A stretch of 36,329 bases of DNA from an uncultured Bacteroidia bacterium (GCA_902798975.1 CADBYT010000025.1:1-36329); one strand, 5' to 3'; positions 8,779 through 17,273 are shown, counted from the first letter of the stretch. Numbers and translations: made by a program. The notes: generated from the sequence alone by a model not told the origin.

Positions 8779-9357
8779 ATGGAAGATTTGTATGCGCCCT
8801 TGCTCGAGCTGGCACAGCGGCGGAAGAGCTGCCGGCATTTCTCGGCGGAGCCGGTTTCCGACGAGCTGGTCGGGCAGATTCTGGCGGTCGCGTCCCGCGC
8901 CCCGTTCGCCTCGGGCAGGAACAACTGGAAGATCGCTGCGGTGCGGGACCCGCAGGTCATAGCGACCCTCAGCGCACAGGTCCGCGACAGCGCGGCGGCG
9001 ATCTGCGCGCAACTGGACGCGGGGATCGAGCCCTTCTTCCGCCGCTACGCGGAAAGCTTCACCTTCTTCGAAGGCGCGCCGGTGCTGCTGATTCCGTACT
9101 GCAGGGAGACGTCCACGATGAAGAGCATGCTGCGGGACAACGTCACGCCGGAGATCCTCGCCTGGGAGCATGACAACCTGACCAAATCCCTGTCCTGTGC
9201 GGGGATGATGATCCTGCTCGCCGCCGAGAGCCTGGGCCTCGGCGCGTGCTACATGACGGGCCCGCTGCTTGCCGGAACGGCCCTGAACGCCACCCTGGGC
9301 CTGCGGGACAATTTCCTGCTCGGCGCGGTCATTCCGGTAGGTTATCCAGCGAAATAG
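8779..9357 (+). CDS. Nitroreductase-family flavoprotein
   Basis: 192 residues, normal for the small FMN-dependent nitroreductase family. The N-terminus RRKSCRHFSAEPVSDEL is the typical phosphate/FMN-binding entry (RRSxRxF followed by a v.dell helix), followed by ASRAPFASGRNNWK (canonical APSxxNxQPW position) and a late GLGACYMTGPL segment. Members reduce nitro groups, quinones or flavins with NAD(P)H. It begins one base after the permease stop and is probably co-transcribed with the exporter; a link to modification or detoxification of the exported compound is only inference. Confidence 0.85.
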   Translation: MEDLYAPLLELAQRRKSCRHFSAEPVSDELVGQILAVASRAPFASGRNNWKIAAVRDPQVIATLSAQVRDSAAAICAQLDAGIEPFFRRYAESFTFFEGAPVLLIPYCRETSTMKSMLRDNVTPEILAWEHDNLTKSLSCAGMMILLAAESLGLGACYMTGPLLAGTALNATLGLRDNFLLGAVIPVGYPAK

Positions 9358-9360
9358 GCT

Positions 9361-10017
9361 ATGGGAGAGCGGGTCCAGGGATTCGTGTTCAATAAGATGA
9401 AGGAGAACTGCTTCGTCGTCTGGGACGAGGCGGACGGGACGGCCGTGCTGGTCGATCCCGGCTGCGACACACAGCAGGAGCTGGACGAACTGGAGGCCTT
9501 CCTGGACGGGAACGGGCTCCATCCTGCGGGGATTCTCGTGACGCATCTGCACTTTGACCACGTTGCCGGCGCGGACGCGCTGTGCCGGCGCTATAATATC
9601 GCGTGCCATGCCTGTGCGGCGGACCGGGAACTGGCGGCGCAACAGGTGGAACAGGCCCGGATCTACGGCGTTGCGGCCGAGGTCCGTGAGGAGACATTCC
9701 GCTTTTTCGATCGGGGAGCGCAGCAACTCCGTTTCGGATCCGTCACGGTGCAGGTGCTGCCCATCGGCGGCCACACGGAAGGGTCCGTGGCCTATTATTT
9801 CCCGGGAGCGGAGGCCGTGTTCGTCGGGGATACGGTGGTCAAGGGCTCGCTGGGTTTCCTGGAGACCGGCTTCCGGGAGACGCTGGAACACATCCGCGAC
9901 CACCTGCTGCCCCTGCCGGACGGGACGCGCATGTTCTCCGGCCACGGGGAAGCGTCGACAATCGGCGAAGAGAAGCAGGAGAACCGCTTTTTCAAACGGA
10001 GCGGGACACTCGCGTGA
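9361..10017 (+). CDS. Metallo-beta-lactamase-fold hydrolase (YcbL/glyoxalase II-like)
   Basis: 218 residues. The metal site HLHFDH is at 62-67 (His62, His64, Asp66, His67), a further His lies in GGHTEGS, the bridging Asp in VFVGDTVV and the final His in FSGHGEAST. The short length without the C-terminal substrate domain of true glyoxalase II fits the YcbL-type cytosolic thioesterase-like hydrolases. Start ATG is three bases after the nitroreductase stop. The last 26 bases overlap, tail to tail, the 3' end of the minus-strand lipoprotein gene. Confidence 0.87.
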   Translation: MGERVQGFVFNKMKENCFVVWDEADGTAVLVDPGCDTQQELDELEAFLDGNGLHPAGILVTHLHFDHVAGADALCRRYNIACHACAADRELAAQQVEQARIYGVAAEVREETFRFFDRGAQQLRFGSVTVQVLPIGGHTEGSVAYYFPGAEAVFVGDTVVKGSLGFLETGFRETLEHIRDHLLPLPDGTRMFSGHGEASTIGEEKQENRFFKRSGTLA

Positions 10018-10375
10018 AGTAGATGACGGTCGGAGTGCCGTTCACGGACGAGGTCTTCACCACCATCCGGTCCTCCTTGAGAAACTGGAGTTCGGCCACG
10101 TAAGTGCGGGTCTCCGTCTCGTTGACGGTGACGAGCGTGATGGTCATCCCTTCATAAGAAAAATCTTTGGCCTCGCCGGAGAAAGTCTGGCCGGAGGGCG
10201 CGTCGTAGAAGGTATAATTCCATTGTCTGTCCACGGTCACCCAGGAGTCTGCGTAGGCGGCGCCCAGATCCGGCTCCGACCTCGCGTAGACCCATTTCCC
10301 CACGTACGAAGGGACCTCGTACGGGGTGCACGCGAACGCCGCGAGCAGCAGGAGGCAGACCAGGAACTTTCTCAT
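9992..10375 (-). CDS. Small lipocalin-like lipoprotein
   Basis: 127 residues. A lipoprotein signal (MRKFLVCLLLLAAFAC, lipidated Cys16) is followed by YVGKWVYAR, resembling the opening strand of the lipocalin-like domains found in Bacteroidota lipoproteins, then a series of predicted beta strands. Start ATG overlaps the stop of the reductase gene (ATGA), making it the last gene of the FAS-like operon. It could bind or carry a hydrophobic product at the periplasmic face of a membrane, but that is inference from position and fold only. Confidence 0.75.
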   Translation of the reverse strand: MRKFLVCLLLLAAFACTPYEVPSYVGKWVYARSEPDLGAAYADSWVTVDRQWNYTFYDAPSGQTFSGEAKDFSYEGMTITLVTVNETETRTYVAELQFLKEDRMVVKTSSVNGTPTVIYFTRVSRSV

Positions 10376-11073
10376 AGGCCGAGCCAGTATCCGCCGTCGA
10401 CATGGATGACGGCGCCGTTGATGTAGCGGCTCTCGTCGGAGCAGAGGAAGGCGACGGAGGCGGCGACATCCTCCGGCGAGCCGAATTTCGCGCTGGCGTT
10501 GACGTCCCGCAGGATGTCGTGGCCCGTGTTGATGATGAGTTTCTGCAGGGATCCGCTGTCGATGCTGCCGGGCGCGACACAGTTGCAGCGCAACCCCTTC
10601 TTGGCAAACTCCGCGGCGATGCCTTTGCTGAAGGTCTCGATGTAGGCCTTGGTGCCGCCATAGACGCTCTGGCCGCGGAATACGCGCCCGGCCGTCGCCG
10701 ACGACAGGTTCACGATGATGCCGCTGCGCTTCATGCACATCTGCGGGATGACGGCCTTGCAGAGCAGGGTGGTGGCGGCGATGTTGACGCTGAGCATGCG
10801 GTCGATGTCGGCATCTTCGAGCGTGGGAAGCAGGCCCGTCTGCGTCTCGGCGGCGGCGTTGACGAGGATGTCGACGTCTTTCAGCTGCGCGGCGAAGCGC
10901 TCGATGTCCGCACGCACGGAGAAGTCTGCGCGGACGATTTCCGCATCGAACTCCGCGAGGCGGTCGGCATGGCTGCGACAGTGCAGGAGCATGGGTTTGC
11001 CGAGCTCGTGGAGCCGGCGGGCGATGGCGAGTCCGATGTTGGAACTGGCGCCGGTGATGACTACTTTTCCCAT
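10372..11073 (-). CDS. 3-oxoacyl-ACP reductase-like SDR (FabG-like)
   Basis: 233 residues, a classical short-chain dehydrogenase/reductase. Nucleotide-binding motif TGASSNIG is at 7-14, NAA in DILVNAAAET, catalytic Ser in VNLSSATA, and YGGTK as the YxxxK pair. The C-terminus ends in HVDGGYWLGL, typical of FabG. Context (ACP, dehydratase, ketosynthase upstream) argues for reduction of a beta-ketoacyl-ACP intermediate. Its start lies inside the 3' end of the ketosynthase gene (overlap 11061-11073), and it overlaps the lipoprotein downstream. Confidence 0.88.
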   Translation of the reverse strand: MGKVVITGASSNIGLAIARRLHELGKPMLLHCRSHADRLAEFDAEIVRADFSVRADIERFAAQLKDVDILVNAAAETQTGLLPTLEDADIDRMLSVNIAATTLLCKAVIPQMCMKRSGIIVNLSSATAGRVFRGQSVYGGTKAYIETFSKGIAAEFAKKGLRCNCVAPGSIDSGSLQKLIINTGHDILRDVNASAKFGSPEDVAASVAFLCSDESRYINGAVIHVDGGYWLGL

Positions 11074-12269
11074 TTCTTGATGATGAGTGCCGTGTTGTGG
11101 CCGCCAAAGGCGGAATTCATTTTCAGGATATAGCGAATCGGCATCCGGAGCGGGGTGTCCCGGACGACGCGGAAGGGGGCTTCGGGGTGCGGTGTCTCGA
11201 AATTGAGCGTCGGCGGCACCAGCTGCTCCCGCAGTGAATGGACGACGCCGATCATCTCGACGGCCGTACAGGAGCCGATCATGTGGCCGACCTGGCCCTT
11301 CATCGAATAGACGGGGATATTTTTCAGGCGCTCGCCGAAGACCCGGTGCAGGCAGTTGTACTCGGCCGGCGCGCATTTGACCGTGCCCGTACCGTGGAGG
11401 TGGATGCAGTCGATCCGTTCGGGGGTGATGCCCGCCTCGTCGAGGGCCATTCGGACGGCTTCGGCGGCAGCGGTGCCCGACGGTTCGGGATCGGTGACCG
11501 ACCAGGCGTCCATGGAACAGCCGTAGCCGGCAATCTCCGCGAGGATCTCGTGCCCGGCCGGGACGCGGTCGGAATCTTCCAGCAGGATGGCCACGGAGGC
11601 TTCTCCCAGGACGGTCCCGTTGCTCCGCAGGTCGCAGGGCTTGCATCTGCGGGGGGCAGGGTCGCTGCCGGCCGACAGGGCACCGAGCACGGAGAATCCG
11701 AGGTAGGCCGGATGGGAAATCATGGAGTCGGCGCCGCCGCTCACGATGGCGCCGGCAAGTCCGCGGCGCAGCATTCGCCAGGACAGGCCGATGGCCTGGG
11801 CGGAGGCGGTACAGGCCGAGGCGAAGAGGTGGTAGCCGGCGTCGAAATGCCATTTCGCGGCCAGCCGTCGCATGTCGGCGGCCAGCTGGTGGTAGGTGCC
11901 GTTGCCGAGCATCCCTTCCGGGAACTCCGCTCCGGATTCGATGAAACGTTCGATGTCGAAGTAATCCACGCCACTGCCGATGTTGAGCATCAGCTCGTCG
12001 GACCGGTAACGCTGCGGGAAAGCGGTCCGGTCGGAGAGCTCCCCGAGCGCCCGCTCCAGGAAGAAAAGCTTCCGGTCCACGCCGTCCGCCGTCCGGACCA
12101 CCTCCCCGTGGTGGCGGATTTCGCCGGCGGCGGTGTACTGATAGCCCTCCGTGCGGAGGTTCTGGATGTCGTCCACGCAGGGCGTCCCGGCGCGAAGGGT
12201 CTGCAGGCTCTCCTCGAAACTGCATCCCAGTGGGCTGCATGCGCCAAAACCGGTAATTACGACTGCCAT
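11061..12269 (-). CDS. Beta-ketoacyl-ACP synthase (FabF-like)
   Basis: 402 residues. The thiolase fold has the Cys-His-His triad: Cys153 in SACTASAQ, His292 in HGTGT and His329 in VGHMIGS. The spacings (139 and 37) match FabF-type condensing enzymes. It would elongate an acyl chain carried on the ACP encoded upstream. The start at 12269 (MAVVITGFGACSPLG) matches the family N-terminus; the longer frame upstream is read-through of the preceding gene. The order ACP - dehydratase - ketosynthase-like - ketosynthase - reductase resembles aryl-polyene and flexirubin loci more than the primary fatty-acid operon. Confidence 0.9.
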   Translation of the reverse strand: MAVVITGFGACSPLGCSFEESLQTLRAGTPCVDDIQNLRTEGYQYTAAGEIRHHGEVVRTADGVDRKLFFLERALGELSDRTAFPQRYRSDELMLNIGSGVDYFDIERFIESGAEFPEGMLGNGTYHQLAADMRRLAAKWHFDAGYHLFASACTASAQAIGLSWRMLRRGLAGAIVSGGADSMISHPAYLGFSVLGALSAGSDPAPRRCKPCDLRSNGTVLGEASVAILLEDSDRVPAGHEILAEIAGYGCSMDAWSVTDPEPSGTAAAEAVRMALDEAGITPERIDCIHLHGTGTVKCAPAEYNCLHRVFGERLKNIPVYSMKGQVGHMIGSCTAVEMIGVVHSLREQLVPPTLNFETPHPEAPFRVVRDTPLRMPIRYILKMNSAFGGHNTALIIKKWEK

Positions 12270-12273
12270 GGCA

Positions 12274-12831
12274 TCAGGGTCTGAAAATGGCGATGGCCGG
12301 CGCGCCGGTGCCGAGCAGCGGATGGGCGGAGAATTCTTCCGGGTCCGCCAGGGCGAACCCGACTTCGACGGAGTCGTCGGCATGCAGGAAACCGGCGCCG
12401 AGCAGGACGGGGCCGTCGCCCGGTGCCGTGAGGGCAGCGTACAACAGGGCGGAGGCGGAGTCCACGATCACATTGTTGTCGCCGGTCAGGCCGTTCTCGA
12501 TAGACACGAAACAGGGGACCATGTTGCGCATGATCTTGAACTGCGCGGTTGGCGGGACGAAGCTGAGATATTGCTTCGCGTTGAAGGAGCGGACGTCGTT
12601 CGTCTTGAATTTTTCGACCACCTCGCGGAAGAATTCGAAATTCTCGGTGTCTGCCGACGCATAGTAGAAGGGGGTTTGCGCCGGGATGTCCTCCCCGTCC
12701 AGCAGCCGGGCGGCGGCCAGGACGGCGGCGAGGGTCTCCCGCGTGTAGTATTTGACAAGTTTGCGCTTGTGAATGTACGGGAGGGCCGGAATCTGCTCGT
12801 CGGGCGAGTAATGGAGATAGACCGCCTTCAT
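12274..12831 (-). CDS. Stand-alone ketosynthase-like protein (Ketoacyl-synt_2 type, candidate chain-length factor)
   Basis: 185 residues, no signal peptide. The pattern KRKLVKYYTRETLAAVLAAA, then FYYASADTENFEF, then PTAQFKIMRNMVPCFVSIEN and NNVIVDSASALLYAAL follows the layout of the short ketosynthase N-terminal-like proteins seen in aryl-polyene clusters. No catalytic Cys in the usual TACS/SAC context is visible, so a non-catalytic partner of the adjacent ketosynthase, similar to a chain-length factor, is plausible. Its start overlaps the dehydratase stop by 4 bases; 4 bases separate its stop from the ketosynthase start. The assignment rests on pattern recognition and needs a profile search. 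Confidence 0.6.
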   Translation of the reverse strand: MKAVYLHYSPDEQIPALPYIHKRKLVKYYTRETLAAVLAAARLLDGEDIPAQTPFYYASADTENFEFFREVVEKFKTNDVRSFNAKQYLSFVPPTAQFKIMRNMVPCFVSIENGLTGDNNVIVDSASALLYAALTAPGDGPVLLGAGFLHADDSVEVGFALADPEEFSAHPLLGTGAPAIAIFRP

Positions 12832-13298
12832 CGGATAATCTTGGCGTCTCGGGTGGCAAAGCGCATCAGCGCGTCGGAAACCTGCTGCATGCCGTCGTCC
12901 AGGATGTCCAGGAAGGTGAAGAGCAGTTCCCCTTCGGCGCAGACCCGACCGTCGCGGATGGCTTTGACCGCCACTGCGCCGTATTCGTCGGGATAGAGAC
13001 ACTTGACGTCCGCCCGGTAGACGAGACGGTCGCCCGGGACGACCATGTCGCGGAACTTGATTTTCTGCACGAGCGAAAGTGCCGCGCGGCGCGGCGGGCA
13101 GCCCATTTCCTTCCGGCTCCATTCCAGGAACATGCCGGACAGCTGGGCCATGCCTTCGATGATCAGGGTGCCGGGGAAGATGGGGCAGCCCGGGAAGTGC
13201 TCGTCGAAAATGTCGTTGTCGAGCGAGACGCACTTGACGCCCTCGACATACCTGCCGGGGCAAATCTCCGTGACTTTATCGACCTGATAGAAACGCAT
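12828..13298 (-). CDS. 3-hydroxyacyl-ACP dehydratase (FabZ-like)
   Basis: 156 residues, hot-dog fold. Catalytic His34 in EHFPGCPIFPG and Glu48 in IIEGMAQLSG are 14 residues apart, as in FabZ. Length is near FabZ (about 150) with a short C-terminal tail. It would dehydrate the hydroxyacyl-ACP made by the SDR reductase. It starts three bases after the ACP stop and overlaps the next gene by 4 bases. Not the obvious housekeeping fabZ, which in Bacteroidota usually sits fused to lpxC or beside lpxA. Confidence 0.87.
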   Translation of the reverse strand: MRFYQVDKVTEICPGRYVEGVKCVSLDNDIFDEHFPGCPIFPGTLIIEGMAQLSGMFLEWSRKEMGCPPRRAALSLVQKIKFRDMVVPGDRLVYRADVKCLYPDEYGAVAVKAIRDGRVCAEGELLFTFLDILDDGMQQVSDALMRFATRDAKIIR

Positions 13299-13301
13299 GG
13301 G

Positions 13302-13676
13302 CTATTCCGCCATTTTCCGCTCGATGACTTTCGCAAGATTGTGGACCGAGAAGATCTGGAAGATGTCGGCGGTCGTCTGGCCTTCCTTGAACTGGTCGGT
13401 GTCGAAATCCTCGTTCAGCTTTGCCGCCAGGGCGGGCGTGAGCCGGCCGTCCTCCGGGAATCCCTCGGCGCCATAGTCGTTCATGGTAATCTCCGAGATT
13501 TTGATCTTGACGCCGAACTCGTTCTCGATCATGTAGAGAATTTCCACAAAATCGATGCTCTCGGCGCCCAGGTCGCGAACCAGTGCACTCTCGGGGTGGA
13601 TATCATTAACGGAATCCAGGCCCAGGATGGGGACGAGGTTTTCCATCAGTCGCTTTTCGATGTCTTGCATGCTCAT
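13302..13676 (-). CDS. Acyl carrier protein, extended form
   Basis: 124 residues from ATG 13676 (MSMQDIEKRL). The phosphopantetheine attachment site is Ser40 in DLGAESIDFVEIL. A canonical ACP is about 78 residues; here an insertion of about 40 residues (MNDYGAEGFPEDGRLTPALA and following) lies between helix II and the C-terminal helix. Such long ACPs occur in secondary FAS/PKS-like clusters rather than in primary metabolism. It is the first gene of the minus-strand operon, with a good promoter at 13692-13723. An in-frame start at 13742 would precede the promoter and is rejected. Confidence 0.85.
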   Translation of the reverse strand: MSMQDIEKRLMENLVPILGLDSVNDIHPESALVRDLGAESIDFVEILYMIENEFGVKIKISEITMNDYGAEGFPEDGRLTPALAAKLNEDFDTDQFKEGQTTADIFQIFSVHNLAKVIERKMAE

Positions 13677-13691
13677 TCTTGGATATTTAGA

Positions 13692-13723
13692 CAAAGATAA
13701 CAAAGTGTAGCCAATATTCCAAA
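13692..13723 (-). promoter_or_regulatory. Promoter of the FAS-like operon
   Basis: On the minus strand TTTG (13720-13723), a 20-base spacer and TATCTTTG (13692-13699) match the Bacteroidota -33/-7 consensus. The -7 box is 15 bases upstream of the ACP start codon. Confidence 0.8.
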
Positions 13724-13735
13724 CATCCCCATTTC

Positions 13736-13767
13736 CTGACAAATTGTCAGTGGCTCAACATTTGAGC
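13736..13767. promoter_or_regulatory. Two adjacent operator-like palindromes
   Basis: CTGACAA-A-TTGTCAG (13736-13750) is a perfect 7+1+7 palindrome; GCTCAA-CAT-TTGAGC (13753-13767) is a perfect 6+3+6 palindrome two bases further on. They lie between the divergent ACP and clpB genes, just upstream of the ACP operon -33 box, where a repressor or activator could bind. No matching regulator is identifiable in the window. Confidence 0.5.
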
Positions 13768-13807
13768 GCTGCTACTCCAGACCCTCTAATGGGCCGACGA
13801 TTTTGTT

Positions 13808-15791
13808 ATGGAGAACAGCAAGTACGAATTCTTAAGCAAGTACGCCGTGGACCTCAACGAGGCCGCGGCCAAAGGAAAGCTCGACCCGGTCATCGGCCGC
13901 GACGAGGAAATCCGTCGCGTGCTGCAGATCCTGAGTCGAAGGACCAAGAACAACCCGATCCTGGTCGGCGAACCGGGTGTCGGCAAGACCGCCATCTCGG
14001 AAGGGATCGCCACCAAGATCGTCAACGGGCAGGTGCCCGAGAACCTCAAGAGCCGCAAGGTCTACTCCCTGGACATGGGCGCGCTGATCGCAGGCGCGAA
14101 GTACCAGGGCGAGTTCGAGGAGCGGCTCAAGGGCGTCGTCAAGGAAGTCGTGGACAGCGACGGGGAGATCATCCTCTTCATCGACGAGATCCACACGCTG
14201 GTGGGCGCGGGCCGCTCGTCCGGCGCCATGGACGCCTCCAATATCCTGAAGCCTGCGCTCGCGCGCGGAGAACTGCGCACCATAGGCTCCACCACCCTGG
14301 ACGAGTACCAGAAGTACTTCGAGCAGGACAAGGCCCTGGAGCGCCGTTTCCAGAAGGTGATGGTGGACGAACCCTCGCCTGCCGAGAGCATCGCCATCCT
14401 GCGCGGCCTGAAAGAGAAATATGAGACCCACCACCGCGTGAGCATCGAGGACGACGCGCTCATCGCGGCCGTCAACCTCAGCCACCGCTACATCAACAAC
14501 CGTTTCCTCCCGGACAAGGCCATCGACCTCGTGGACGAGGCCGCCTCGAAGCTCCGTCTGGAGATGAACTCCGTCCCGGAGCCCATCGACGTGCTGGACA
14601 GCAAGATCGGATCTGAAGGCCGCCAAGGCCGAACGGGACGCGCTCGCAGCGCGCTGGAATGAAGAAAAGAGCATCGTAACCGAGCTCAACAACACCCGCC
14701 AGCAGATCGAGGACTACAAGCGCGAGGCGGCCATTGCCGAGCGCAGCGGCGACTACGGCAAGGTCGCGGAGATCCGTTACGGCAAGCTTGCCGCCGCCCA
14801 GAAGCGAATCGAGGACCTGTCCGCGAAGCAGGCCGCGATCAAGGATCCCATCATCACGGAGTCCGTCACGCCCGAGGACATCGCGGAGGTCGTGGCCCGC
14901 TGGACCGGCATCCCGGTGGCCCGCATGATGGAGAGCGAGAAGGAGAAACTGCTCCGCATGGAGGGCGAGCTGCACAAGCGGGTGGTCGGCCAGGACAAGG
15001 CCATCGCGGCCGTCTCCGACGCCGTGCGCCGCAGCCGCGCCGGCCTGTCCAACGAGCATCGGCCCATCGGCTCCTTCCTCTTCCTGGGCACCACGGGCGT
15101 CGGCAAGACCGAGCTCGCGAAGGCGCTCGCCGAATTCCTCTTCAACGACGAGACCATGATGACGCGTATCGACATGAGCGAATATCAGGAGAGCCATACC
15201 GTCAGCCGCCTGATCGGCGCACCTCCGGGATACGTCGGCTACGACGAAGGTGGCCAGCTGACCGAAGCCGTGCGGCGCAAGCCCTACTCGGTGGTGCTGC
15301 TGGACGAGATCGAGAAGGCGCATCCGGACGTGTTCAACATCCTCCTGCAGGTGCTCGACGACGGCCGTCTGACCGACAACAAGGGCCGCACGGTGGACTT
15401 CAAGAACACCATCCTCATCATGACCTCCAACCTCAAGGAGGAGGAGCTGCGCCTGCGCATGCGGCCGGAGTTCCTGAACCGTATCGACGAGATCGTGGTC
15501 TTCGACCCGCTCACGCCTGACGACATCCGGCAGATCGTGCGCATCCAGATGGAGATCCTGCGCAAGAAGCTCGAGGACGAGAACGTCGCCCTGACATTCA
15601 CGCAGGCCTTCGAGGACGACATGGTGGAGAACGGCTATGATCCGGTCTATGGCGCCCGCCCTGTCAAGCGGCTGATCCAGCGCGAGCTGGTGAACAAGCT
15701 GGCCCGCGAGATCCTGGAGGGCAAGGTCCACAAGGACTCCGCCATCGAGGTGGACTGCATCGACGGCCAGACCGTTCTGCGGAACAAATAA
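13808..15791 (+). pseudogene. clpB: ClpB-type disaggregase, lacking the N-domain and interrupted by a frameshift
   Basis: Two AAA+ domains of the ClpB disaggregase are readable. D1 has GEPGVGKTA and [14 protein letters not shown]2 has GTTGVGKTE and VVLLDEIEKAHPDV. Three lesions are visible. (a) Translation begins at [20 protein letters not shown], so the ~150-residue Clp N-domain is absent. (b) After VLDSKI near 14612 the frame shifts and the start of the middle-domain coiled coil (~27 residues) is missing; the frame resumes with [10 protein letters not shown], while the first frame stops at 14662. (c) In D2, SNL runs directly into RMRPEFLNRID, about 27 residues short, in frame. All other motifs are well conserved. 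This is either a degraded second copy or an assembly error. Confidence 0.82.
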
Positions 15792-15829
15792 CAAAAAAGC
15801 CCGGGGCAATCGCCTCGGGCTTTTTTGTT
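15790..15829. terminator. Bidirectional terminator between clpB and secG
   Basis: An 18-pair stem (one G-T pair) with loop AATC; the outer arms AACAAAAAAGCCCG and CGGGCTTTTTTGTT provide a T tract on both strands, suiting the convergent genes. It overlaps the clpB stop codon. Confidence 0.92.
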
Positions 15830-15839
15830 GACCAATCTC

Positions 15840-16175
15840 TTACTCCGTCGGAGCGTCCTGCTGGATGGGAGCGGACGGGAAGGCAGGCTGGGCGTCGGTG
15901 GCCACGTTCTCGATCTGGTCCGTCACGTCGATGGTGGCGCCGTTGGTGCCGGTCGTGAAGGAAGAGATGATGGAGACGACGAGGATGAAGGCGACAAGGC
16001 CCCAGGTGATCTTCTCGAGGGCGTCGGCCGTCTGGCGGACACCGAAGGTCTGGTTGCCGGCCACGAAGTTGCTGGCGAGACCCTCACCCTTGCCATTCTG
16101 AAGCAGCACCACGATGATGAGCAGGATGGCGGCGAGGATGATCAGCACGGTCAAAATCACAAACAATGCATTCAT
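15840..16175 (-). CDS. secG: Preprotein translocase subunit SecG
   Basis: 111 residues. Two transmembrane helices (about 4-25 and 57-77) flank the SecG loop LLQNGKGEGLASNF, followed by a Bacteroidota-style low-complexity acidic tail (QPAFPSAPIQQDAPTE). SecG assists the SecYE protein-conducting channel in the inner membrane. It is the last gene of the minus-strand set starting with the sigma54 activator, an order familiar from Bacteroidales genomes, and begins two bases after the upstream stop. Confidence 0.92.
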   Translation of the reverse strand: MNALFVILTVLIILAAILLIIVVLLQNGKGEGLASNFVAGNQTFGVRQTADALEKITWGLVAFILVVSIISSFTTGTNGATIDVTDQIENVATDAQPAFPSAPIQQDAPTE

Positions 16176-16177
16176 AT

Positions 16178-16771
16178 TCAGTTGTCTTTTTTGTTTATTT
16201 CGTCAATAAGGGCTGCAAAGTAAACACTTTTTTCCGGATATCGCAAACATAGGCGCGAATAAATGTCGATCGCTTCCTGCGGATAGCCCTGCTCGAGGTA
16301 GATGCGGGCGAGCGTCTCGGTGCAGAAAGGCCCTTCGTTCGTTTCTTCTTCTGAATGCTCCTCGGTGTAGCCCTCGCTGCGCGCCTTGGCGGCAAAACGG
16401 GCGAAGACGCTGTCGCCGTCCCTGCGCACGGTTTCATACTGGTCCTGGGAGAAATAATCCCCGCCCGCCACGACGTAGCGCGGCGCGGGCGCCTGCGGCT
16501 GCGCGTCCGTATCCTGGATGATGGTCTCCACGAGCCGGCGGGTGTCCTTGTCGGAGCAGTCTACCGTGCGGCCGGCCCGGAGCAGGGACGTGACGGCCTT
16601 GCGCTCGCACAGGTGCAGCGCCGTTTCGGCGACCTGGCTCTCGGAGAGGGCGCCGGCTTCGGCCATGCGGTGGCAGAGCTCCATGCGGGCGCCGGCGTAC
16701 CAGGGATACAGGGAGACGACTCCGGAGAGCTCCTCCAGGGTGATGTCGTGTATGTCGATGGCGTTTACCAT
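16178..16771 (-). CDS. Conserved hypothetical protein between lptE and secG, TPR-like C-terminus
   Basis: 197 residues, no signal peptide or membrane segment. The N-terminal ~75 residues are helical (LEELSGVVSLYPWYAGARME). The last 40 (TLARIYLEQGYPQEAIDIYS, then RLCLRYPEKSVYFAALIDEI) read as one tetratricopeptide-like repeat. Proteins of this kind occupy the same place in related genomes; a cytoplasmic scaffold role is possible but unproven. Start overlaps the lptE stop by 7 bases. Confidence 0.8.
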   Translation of the reverse strand: MVNAIDIHDITLEELSGVVSLYPWYAGARMELCHRMAEAGALSESQVAETALHLCERKAVTSLLRAGRTVDCSDKDTRRLVETIIQDTDAQPQAPAPRYVVAGGDYFSQDQYETVRRDGDSVFARFAAKARSEGYTEEHSEEETNEGPFCTETLARIYLEQGYPQEAIDIYSRLCLRYPEKSVYFAALIDEINKKDN

Positions 16772-17273
16772 TGGGCGACGGTGGCATTGAAGATGTCCTC
16801 GATCAGTTTGTCCACAATCTCGGCGCAGAGCGAGGACTCGACGGCGTCGAGGGAGTTGGTGGTATCGTAGTCCGCGTAGGCGGAGAAGGATTTCGCGTCG
16901 AAGTCGTCTTCGGGATACTTCCGGTTGGTGAAGCTGACGCGCACCGTCACGGTCAGGCGGTTCTGCGTGGCCACTTCGTTGGCGGAGACGGAGGCGGGGG
17001 CCACGTTGTAGCCCGTGATCTCGCCCGTGATCTCCATGTCGCCGTCCTGCTCCACCTGCTCAAGCCGCGTCATGCGGCGGAAACGGGTGCGCAGCGCCTC
17101 GGTGATGTCGCTGCTCAGCGAGGGGTTCACCTTCTCCGCGCGGTACTCGAAGTAGTCGATGCAGATGGTGTTGACATCGTTCTGGATGGAGGTGCCGGAG
17201 AAGGAATAGATGCCGCAGCCACTGAGCAGCAGCGCCGTGGCCAGGAGCGGAAGTATGCGTGCGAAGCGCCGTG

